This document shows, piece after piece, positions 1 to 5,069 of a stretch of 5,069 bases of DNA. This stretch comes from Desulfovibrionaceae bacterium (GTDB lineage Bacteria; Pseudomonadota; Gammaproteobacteria; Burkholderiales; Burkholderiaceae_C), in contig WRJY01000136.1 of NCBI GenBank assembly GCA_009778355.1, forward strand, positions 1-5,069, in the 5' to 3' direction. The translations under genes were made by a program, and so were the position numbers. The notes beneath the pieces were generated by a model, which saw only the letters and a list, made by a program, of their open reading frames with translations, was not told where the DNA came from and searched no databases. The first letter of the stretch is position 1. Every line of letters starts with the position of its first letter.

Positions 1-241
1 AGGCGCGCATGTCGGCAATGGGGCCGGGGTTGGCGCGGTGCCAGGTGTCCAGCTCTTTTTGCAGCCGCTCGCGCTCGGCCAGCAGGGCGATGTTGCGCGG
101 CGCCAGTTCGGTCACGATGGCTGAGAAGCCGCGCCAGAAGGCATCGGGCGCAATGCCCAGATCGGGCAGCACTTCGGCGTTGACGAAGTCGTACAGCGGC
201 GTGGCGACGCGCAGGTCACAAGTGGCGGTGCGTGGGGTCAT
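1..241 (-). CDS. glcB: Malate synthase G, N-terminal part (runs off the left edge)
   Basis: Malate synthase G condenses acetyl-CoA with glyoxylate to give malate and CoA, feeding glyoxylate or glycolate carbon into central metabolism; it is a cytosolic single-chain enzyme of about 720 residues. Only the first 80 codons are in view, reading leftwards from the ATG at 241-239. They match the family's N-terminal region as I know it from E. coli GlcB: NAEVLPDLGI near residues 21-30, AFWRGF at 34-39, LAPRNIALLAERERLQ at 46-61 and DTWHRANPGP at 65-74. The catalytic TIM-barrel residues lie outside the window and cannot be judged. The start is supported by an AGGA ribosome-binding site on the minus strand (plus-strand TCCT at 249-252), 7 bases before the ATG. 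The gene is divergent from the CoA-transferase at 440 and shares a 198-base spacer with it, which suggests linked control of acetate or propionate use. The reading frame is intact up to the edge. Confidence 0.93.
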   Translation of the reverse strand, partial: MTPRTATCDLRVATPLYDFVNAEVLPDLGIAPDAFWRGFSAIVTELAPRNIALLAERERLQKELDTWHRANPGPIADMRA

Positions 242-439
242 GGGGCGGTCCTGCAAGGGGGCGGGTTCAACGGATTGAATGAAAGCAGATGGGAACTGTA
301 TTCGATTTGTTTTTGGCAATAAATAACAAAAAAATAGAAAAACTTGTGACTATTTTGCAAAAATGGTCGTTGGCATCTGTCGCCATGGAGACCTCGGTTA
401 TGCTGCGGGCACCACGCTGCCACGAACAGGGGAACCGCC
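242..439. promoter_or_regulatory. Divergent promoter region between glcB and the CoA-transferase gene
   Basis: This 198-base non-coding spacer separates two outward-facing genes and must hold both promoters unless transcription enters from outside. Roughly 295-365 is strikingly AT-rich against a GC-rich background, with A and T runs. For the rightward gene, TTGGCA at 313-318 (5 of 6 to TTGACA) is followed after 16 bases by TAGAAA at 335-340 (4 of 6 to TATAAT). For glcB, the minus strand has TTGCAA (plus 355-360) followed 18 bases later by TATTTT. Both are ordinary-quality guesses, and neither is clearly better than chance in AT-rich DNA. The ribosome-binding sites are clearer: AGGA for glcB (plus 249-252) and AGGGGA at 428-433 for the CoA-transferase. 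No convincing small gene is present here. Confidence 0.6.
353..362. promoter_or_regulatory. TTTTGCAAAA palindrome, candidate operator
   Basis: This is a perfect 10-base palindrome in the divergent spacer, 77 bases before the CoA-transferase start and 111 bases from the glcB start. Its core, TTTGCAAA (354-361), is the same as the sites described for ScfR-type regulators (RamB in Corynebacterium, PrpR in Mycobacterium, PccR in Rhodobacter) that sense short-chain acyl-CoA metabolism and control genes such as malate synthase and propionate assimilation. The link is inferred from motif and gene context. No second full copy with the 4-base gap reported for PccR is present; only a weak CTTGTGAC (343-350) lies upstream. 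An 8-base AT-rich palindrome can also arise by chance. Confidence 0.35.
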
Positions 440-2083
440 ATGCTCGCCGCCGTTGAAGCTCGCCGCCATCGGGCCAGCCACAACCCGTACAAGAACAAGA
501 TCGTCAGCGCCGCCGAGGCGGTGCAACTGGTACGCGATGGCGACACCGTGGCCACCAGCGGCTTTGTCGGCATCGGCTTTGCCGAGGCCATTGCCGTGGC
601 GCTGGAAGAGCGTTTTCTGGCCACGCGGCAGCCGCGCGATCTGACGCTGGTCTGCGCCGCCGGCCAGGGCGATGGCAAGACGCGCGGGCTCAACCATCTG
701 GGCCATGCCGGGCTGCTCAGGCGCGTGATCGCCGGCCACTTGGGCCTGGTGCCCAAGGTGCAGAAGCTGGTGGTCGAGGGCGCCGTCGAGGCCTGGAACC
801 TGCCGATGGGCGTCATGGCGCACCTGTTTCGCGACATCGCCGCCGGCAAGCCCGGCACCTTGACCCGGGTGGGGCTGGACACCTTCGTCGATCCGCGCCA
901 TGGCGGCGGCAAGCTGAATGCGCGCACCACCGGCGAGATGGTGGAACTGATGCGCGCGGGCGGGCAGGACTGCCTGTTTTACAAGGCGTTTCCGATCCAC
1001 GCCGGCATCATCCGCGCCACCACCGCCGACCCCGACGGCAACCTGACCATGGAGCGCGAGGCGCTGACGCAGGAGGCGCTGGTCATCGCCATGGCGGCGC
1101 ACAACAGCGGCGGCGTGGTCATCGCCCAGGTCGAGCGCATCGCCGAGCGCGGCAGCCTGAATCCGCGCCAGGTCAAGGTGCCGGGCGTGCTGGTCGATGC
1201 CGTGGTGCTGGCGCAAGACCCGGCGCACCACCAGCAGAGCTTTTCCACGCAGTACAGCCCTGCCTTCGCCGCCGAAATCCGCGTACCCATCGACGCGCTT
1301 CCGCCCATGGATTTGTCCGAGCGCAAGGTCATCGCCCGCCGCGCGGCGCTGGAGTTGCGCCCGCATCAGGTCGTCAACCTCGGCATCGGTATGCCGGAGG
1401 GCGTGGCCAGCGTGGCGGCGGAAGAAAATATCATCGACCTGCTCACCCTCACCGCCGAGCCGGGCGTGGTGGGCGGCATTCCCGCCGGGGGGCTGGACTT
1501 CGGCGCCGCCGTCAATCCGCAGGCCATCATCGACCAGCCGTACCAGTTCGATTTTTACGATGGCGGCGGGCTGGACATCGCCATCCTGGGGCTGGCACAG
1601 GCCGACCGCCACGGCAACCTGAACGTCAGCAAATTCGGCCCCCGGCTGGCCGGCGCGGGCGGTTTCATCAACATCAGCCAAAGCGCGCGGGCCGTGGTGT
1701 TCGCCGGCACCTTCACCGCCGGCCAGTTGCAAGTGCGGCTGGACGGCGGGCGTCTGCTCATCGCCCGCGAAGGCGGCGCGCGCAAATTCGTGCAAGAGGT
1801 CGAGCACCGCACCTTCAGCGGCGCCGAGGCCGTGCGGCGCGGCCAGCGCGTGCTGTACGTCACCGAGCGCGCGGTATTCCGCCTGGCGCCCGCCGCCGAT
1901 GGCGCCGGCGGCGAACTGGAACTGATCGAAATCGCCCCCGGCATCGACCTGGAGCGCGACGTGCTCGGGCACATGTCGTTTCGCCCCCGCATCGCCGCCG
2001 GCCTGCGGCCGATGGATGCGCGCCTGTTCCAGCCCGGCCCGCTGGACCTGCGCGCGCAATGGCTGGACCAGCCGGACGTATGA
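440..2083 (+). CDS. Acyl-CoA:acetate/3-ketoacid CoA-transferase (YdiF / propionate CoA-transferase family)
   Basis: This 547-residue cytosolic enzyme belongs to family I CoA-transferases, which move CoA between short-chain acyl-CoA donors and carboxylic acids (acetate, propionate, 3-keto acids) through a glutamyl-CoA thioester. Both halves are fused in one chain, as in YdiF and Pct. The alpha-like half has SGFVGIGFAEA at 40-50, CAAGQGDGKTRG at 72-83, NLPMGVMAHLFRDIAAGKPG at 120-139 and VGLDTFVDPR at 144-153. The beta-like half has NLGIGMPEGVA at 313-323, LTAEPGVVGGIPAGG at 337-351, QFDFYDGGGLD at 369-379 and FAGTFTAG at 421-428. E340 aligns with the catalytic glutamate of the family (E333 in E. 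coli YdiF, E324 in C. propionicum Pct, from memory). The length is normal and the frame is intact. The ATG follows AGGGGA at 428-433 with 6 bases between. About 17 residues precede the conserved KNKIVSAAEAV, but no alternative start codon exists in that stretch. Exact substrate preference cannot be read from sequence; 'pct' or 'ydiF' would be family labels only. Confidence 0.9.
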   Translation: MLAAVEARRHRASHNPYKNKIVSAAEAVQLVRDGDTVATSGFVGIGFAEAIAVALEERFLATRQPRDLTLVCAAGQGDGKTRGLNHLGHAGLLRRVIAGHLGLVPKVQKLVVEGAVEAWNLPMGVMAHLFRDIAAGKPGTLTRVGLDTFVDPRHGGGKLNARTTGEMVELMRAGGQDCLFYKAFPIHAGIIRATTADPDGNLTMEREALTQEALVIAMAAHNSGGVVIAQVERIAERGSLNPRQVKVPGVLVDAVVLAQDPAHHQQSFSTQYSPAFAAEIRVPIDALPPMDLSERKVIARRAALELRPHQVVNLGIGMPEGVASVAAEENIIDLLTLTAEPGVVGGIPAGGLDFGAAVNPQAIIDQPYQFDFYDGGGLDIAILGLAQADRHGNLNVSKFGPRLAGAGGFINISQSARAVVFAGTFTAGQLQVRLDGGRLLIAREGGARKFVQEVEHRTFSGAEAVRRGQRVLYVTERAVFRLAPAADGAGGELELIEIAPGIDLERDVLGHMSFRPRIAAGLRPMDARLFQPGPLDLRAQWLDQPDV

Positions 2084-2121
2084 GTCTCGACTGCGGCGCT
2101 GACCAGTAGAGAGCGCCTTCG

Positions 2122-2156
2122 ACAGCCGTTTGCAGGTCCGACCTGAAAACGGCGGT
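2122..2156. repeat. Long imperfect inverted repeat (hairpin) after the CoA-transferase gene
   Basis: The two arms are centred on the C at 2139. The inner arms, 2126-2138 and 2140-2152, match at 12 of 13 positions (outer six CCGTTT/AAACGG, inner six CAGGTC/GACCTG, one C-to-A mismatch). Extending to 2122-2156 gives 15 of 17 pairs. As RNA it would form a strong stem with a loop of about 5 bases. It begins 38 bases after the CoA-transferase stop, where a transcription terminator or 3'-end stabiliser would sit, but no T-run follows on either strand, so it is not a canonical intrinsic terminator. A second weaker stem, GGTTGC (2154-2159) with GCAACC (2175-2180), partly overlaps it. Paired hairpins like this can also mark dispersed intergenic repeats, which a genome-wide search would show. 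Confidence 0.6.
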
Positions 2157-2242
2157 TGCCCGTCAGCGCGGCCAGCAACCCGCGCCTGTAAAGATCATTC
2201 CGAAAGGCCGCGGCGTCGCAATGTCCGAAGGAAGCGGGCAGG

Positions 2243-2286
2243 TTGTCACGGCGCGTCACAACGCTGACATATTGGCCTCCTAAATT
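2243..2286 (+). promoter_or_regulatory. Candidate Pho-box-like operator and promoter of the phosphoesterase gene
   Basis: Three similar heptamers lie in a row: TTGTCAC (2243-2249), GCGTCAC (2253-2259) and CTGACAT (2264-2270). Against the PhoB half-site CTGTCAT they match at 5, 4 and 6 of 7 positions, with spacers of 3 and 4 bases, close to the 11-base period of Pho boxes. Ten bases after the last copy is TAAATT (2281-2286), a 4-of-6 match to a -10 element, which is the usual distance in PhoB-activated promoters lacking a -35. Transcription would start near 2293, giving a leader of about 33 bases before the ATG at 2326. The same stretch also reads as an imperfect palindrome (2242-2262, 8 of 10 pairs), so a dimeric repressor site is an alternative. 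The assignment is inferred from motif and the phosphatase-like product. Confidence 0.3.
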
Positions 2287-2314
2287 CCTTCGTGTCTGTT
2301 CCAACTGTTGACAC

Positions 2315-2320
2315 GGAGAA
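2315..2320 (+). promoter_or_regulatory. Ribosome-binding site deciding the phosphoesterase start
   Basis: GGAGAA lies 5 bases before the ATG at 2326. An in-frame TTG at 2308 lies upstream of this site and has no comparable purine-rich element before it, so the ATG is the better start. The TTG would only add six residues in front of the signal peptide. Confidence 0.7.
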
Positions 2321-2325
2321 ATTGC

Positions 2326-4236
2326 ATGACCAAGCGCCCAAACGACGAAGACAAAAAACCCGCCCCCGCGCAGCCGTTGGCCCGGCGCGACTTTTTGCGC
2401 CGCTCGGCGGCAACCGGCATGGGCGCGATTGCACTGCCGGCGGCCATCGTTGGTTGCGGCGGCTCTGATGATGATCCGGCCACGTCAGCCGGTGTAACGA
2501 CGGCTACGCCCCAAGGCGCCGATGCGGCGCTGCCGACCGCAGCGGCGTGGACGTTCGCGATCATGAGCGACACGCAATGGGTGGCGGTCAACGGCATCGG
2601 CGACGATGGCCGCAACCCGAACTCGTGCCCAGTGGACATCATCAACCAGCTCAACACGCGCTTCATCGAACACAAGGTGAAGTTCGTGATCCAGTCGGGC
2701 GATCTGTGCGACAGCGCGAGCAGCGCCAGCCCGTACACGGTCAAGAAGGCCGATGGCAGTTCCTACTCCTTCGCCAGCACGGTGGCCGAAGACACGCACG
2801 CGCTGTTCGTGCAGTCGCTCTACAACGCCGGCATAGGCCTGTTCCTGCTGCGCGGCAACCACGACGACGCGGTGGCGCAGGAATTCCAGCGCATCTTTCC
2901 GCAGACGCAAAACGGTGAACACAACGCAACGCCGTCCGACGTTTTCTCGATACCGAACCCCGATGCCGGCGTGCAGCCCGCCGTTGCCAAGACCGGCGGC
3001 GGCTTCACGATCGGCGGCAACTTCAGCAGCCCGAGCGACAACCTCAAGGGCCTGTCCTACGCTTTCGATTACGGCAACGCGCGCTTCGTGCTGCTCGACC
3101 AGTTCACCACGGCCGACAAGCTGAATGCCGACGGCGCGCCCTACAACATCAACACCGCCATCGCGGCGCAACAGCCGTGGATCGACGCGGCGCTCAGTGG
3201 CCGCCCGGCGGGCAGTCACGCCTTCGTCTTCGGTCACAAGGGCCTGGTAACGGAAAACCACCTCGACGTGCTGTTTGGCGACTGCCCGGCGCCGGGACCG
3301 GTCACCATCGGAGGCAAGGACTACGCCGGATCGCCCGGCATGGACGCCTTCATCGCCAGCCTGCACAAAAACGGCGTGCGTTACTACATCTGCGGACACG
3401 ACCACATGCACGACCGCAGCCGCATCGCGACGATGGACGGCAGCGCCCATGTCACGCAAATCGTCGGCGCCTCGGACAGCAACAAGTTCTACTACCCCGT
3501 ATCGCCAGCCAACGACACCGCCTGCACCGGCGGCAAGCGCCAGACGCTGTTGAGCCAGGAACTCAACACCATTGGCTACTACGTGGTCACGGTGGACGGC
3601 CCTGCCGTGCTGATCGACTTCTACTCCGCGCCCGCCTACCCCACGCCGGTCAACGAAGGCAACATCACCACCACCCCCAAGCTCAACTTCAGCTTGCGCG
3701 AGCGCGTCGCCTACGGCCTGAACGGGCGCGAATTCATCATCGAGCCGATGGCCAGCTTCACCGGCATTGCCGACGCCAGCCCGAACGGCCACGCAATGAA
3801 AATCCTGGATGGCAGCAACGGCAGCAGCGTGGTCGATGTCAGTGGCCGCTGGTTGCGGATGGCGGTCAACACCGCCTGGCTCGCCGCCACCGACGCCACC
3901 GGCGCCACCGCGTCCGACATCCTGCTGCTGCATGGCATGGCCTGGACGATGGGCAGCCGCAAGACCGATCCCTACGTGCTCTCGCTCGGCTTCAACCCGG
4001 CCAGGGCATCGGGGGCGAGCGGACGCCAGATCGTGCTGGCTTCGGTCGATACCGATGGCAAATGGGCCAATGCGGCTTCTTGCAACAGCGCCAGCGGACG
4101 CGGCGGCGACTTCGTGCGCGGCCCGTGGAAACCAGGCTACCCGCTCGGCGCCCACGGCTTCGATGCCAACACCAACACCGTGTGGGCAGTGCTGGACTAC
4201 AACGGCTATTTCGCCGCCGTCGAACTGCCGGGCTGA
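2326..4236 (+). CDS. Tat-exported lipoprotein-like calcineurin-type metallophosphoesterase
   Basis: This 636-residue secreted or membrane-anchored metal-dependent phosphoesterase has an unknown substrate. The N-terminus has a twin-arginine signal, ARRDFLRR at 19-26, then a short hydrophobic stretch ending in IVGC (41-44), a plausible lipobox with C44 as the lipidated cysteine, followed by GGSDDD and a low-complexity linker to about residue 72. The calcineurin-like metal-site motifs follow in order: SDTQ (81-84), SGDLCD (124-129), RGNHDD (176-181), FGHKG (302-306) and CGHDHMHD (356-363). Motif I carries Q84 where the canonical D-x-H has histidine; other branches of the superfamily tolerate this. 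Residues from about 455 to 636 form a C-terminal part, rich in Gly, Ala, Asn and Trp, that I do not recognise. The start is the ATG behind GGAGAA at 2315-2320. Tat export suggests folding with metal in the cytoplasm. A Pho-box-like sequence upstream hints at phosphate control, unproven. It could be a phosphodiesterase, monoesterase or nucleotidase. Confidence 0.87.
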   Translation: MTKRPNDEDKKPAPAQPLARRDFLRRSAATGMGAIALPAAIVGCGGSDDDPATSAGVTTATPQGADAALPTAAAWTFAIMSDTQWVAVNGIGDDGRNPNSCPVDIINQLNTRFIEHKVKFVIQSGDLCDSASSASPYTVKKADGSSYSFASTVAEDTHALFVQSLYNAGIGLFLLRGNHDDAVAQEFQRIFPQTQNGEHNATPSDVFSIPNPDAGVQPAVAKTGGGFTIGGNFSSPSDNLKGLSYAFDYGNARFVLLDQFTTADKLNADGAPYNINTAIAAQQPWIDAALSGRPAGSHAFVFGHKGLVTENHLDVLFGDCPAPGPVTIGGKDYAGSPGMDAFIASLHKNGVRYYICGHDHMHDRSRIATMDGSAHVTQIVGASDSNKFYYPVSPANDTACTGGKRQTLLSQELNTIGYYVVTVDGPAVLIDFYSAPAYPTPVNEGNITTTPKLNFSLRERVAYGLNGREFIIEPMASFTGIADASPNGHAMKILDGSNGSSVVDVSGRWLRMAVNTAWLAATDATGATASDILLLHGMAWTMGSRKTDPYVLSLGFNPARASGASGRQIVLASVDTDGKWANAASCNSASGRGGDFVRGPWKPGYPLGAHGFDANTNTVWAVLDYNGYFAAVELPG

Positions 4237-4275
4237 GCGAGCGGGGGCATCAGCGGGCGTTCCAGGCGCTCAACC

Positions 4276-4281
4276 TAGAAT
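4276..4281 (+). promoter_or_regulatory. glnS: -10-like hexamer directly in front of glnS (possible leaderless start)
   Basis: TAGAAT matches TATAAT at 5 of 6 positions and ends 6 bases before the glnS ATG at 4288. If used, transcription would begin at or next to the A of the ATG, giving a leaderless mRNA. This fits the lack of any good Shine-Dalgarno sequence before glnS. No convincing -35 hexamer sits 16-18 bases upstream, which weakens the call. Confidence 0.4.
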
Positions 4282-4287
4282 CCCGCC

Positions 4288-5069
<782 letters not shown>

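Noticed and set aside
9..278. Plus-strand open frame opposite glcB
   Set aside because: Ser/Arg-rich shadow; the minus strand gives a clear malate synthase G N-terminus with its own ribosome-binding site.
238..930. Minus-strand open frame covering the spacer and the start of the CoA-transferase
   Set aside because: It reads through the AT-rich promoter spacer and overlaps a well-supported gene on the other strand, with no recognisable product.
398..2059. Long open minus-strand frame (over 500 codons) opposite the CoA-transferase
   Set aside because: Its translation is low-complexity Ala/Gly/Arg/His-rich with no family motif, while the plus strand has clear CoA-transferase motifs. High G/C at third codon positions leaves the antisense frame without stops.
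2308..2313. TTG start codon, or alternatively a perfect TTGACA -35 box
   Set aside because: As a start it has no ribosome-binding site while the ATG at 2326 has one. As a -35 box it would place transcription inside the coding region, after the ATG.
2291..2315. Inverted repeat CGTGTC / GACACG (2291-2296 and 2310-2315) next to the phosphoesterase ribosome-binding site
   Set aside because: Only 6 pairs with a 13-base loop; it touches the ribosome-binding site but is too weak to claim a translation switch.
2485..4155. Long open minus-strand frame opposite the phosphoesterase
   Set aside because: Same antisense effect of GC-rich codon use; the plus strand carries all calcineurin-like motifs in order and a Tat signal.
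4234..4272. Inverted repeat TGAGCG / CGCTCA between the phosphoesterase and glnS, considered as a terminator
   Set aside because: Six pairs with a 27-base loop and no T-run; not a credible terminator.

Overview
The window looks like a chromosomal stretch from a GC-rich betaproteobacterium, most likely Burkholderiales and perhaps Comamonadaceae. This rests on high GC with strong G/C at third codon positions, the style of the malate synthase G and glutaminyl-tRNA synthetase proteins, and short gene spacing. The taxon is an inference from protein flavour, not from a marker gene. No mobile element, CRISPR array, rRNA or tRNA is visible, and most of the window is ordinary metabolic and housekeeping sequence.

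Layout: (1) The left edge holds the first 80 codons of malate synthase G (glcB), read leftwards off the window. (2) A 198-base AT-rich divergent spacer carries a perfect TTTTGCAAAA palindrome. (3) A complete CoA-transferase gene of the YdiF/propionate CoA-transferase family (547 aa) reads rightwards. (4) A spacer of about 240 bases contains a long near-perfect inverted repeat and, closer to the next gene, a row of GTCA-containing repeats that could be a Pho-box-like operator. (5) A complete gene encodes a Tat-exported, probably lipid-anchored calcineurin-type metallophosphoesterase (636 aa). (6) After 51 bases comes the 5' part of glnS (260 codons in view), running off the right edge with a -10-like hexamer so close to its ATG that the mRNA may be leaderless.

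How the genes may work together: the divergent pair is metabolically coherent. The CoA-transferase can activate or exchange short-chain acyl groups such as acetate and propionate, and malate synthase G condenses acetyl-CoA with glyoxylate. The shared spacer contains a TTTGCAAA core, the type of site used by RamB/PrpR/PccR (ScfR-type) regulators of acetate and propionate metabolism. Coordinated control of the pair is therefore a reasonable, untested hypothesis. The phosphoesterase and glnS show no obvious functional link to these genes or to each other.

I found no clear evidence of a wholly new system. The points most worth checking are the TTTGCAAA site, the 2122-2156 inverted repeat, the candidate Pho box, and the uncharacterised C-terminal part of the phosphoesterase.
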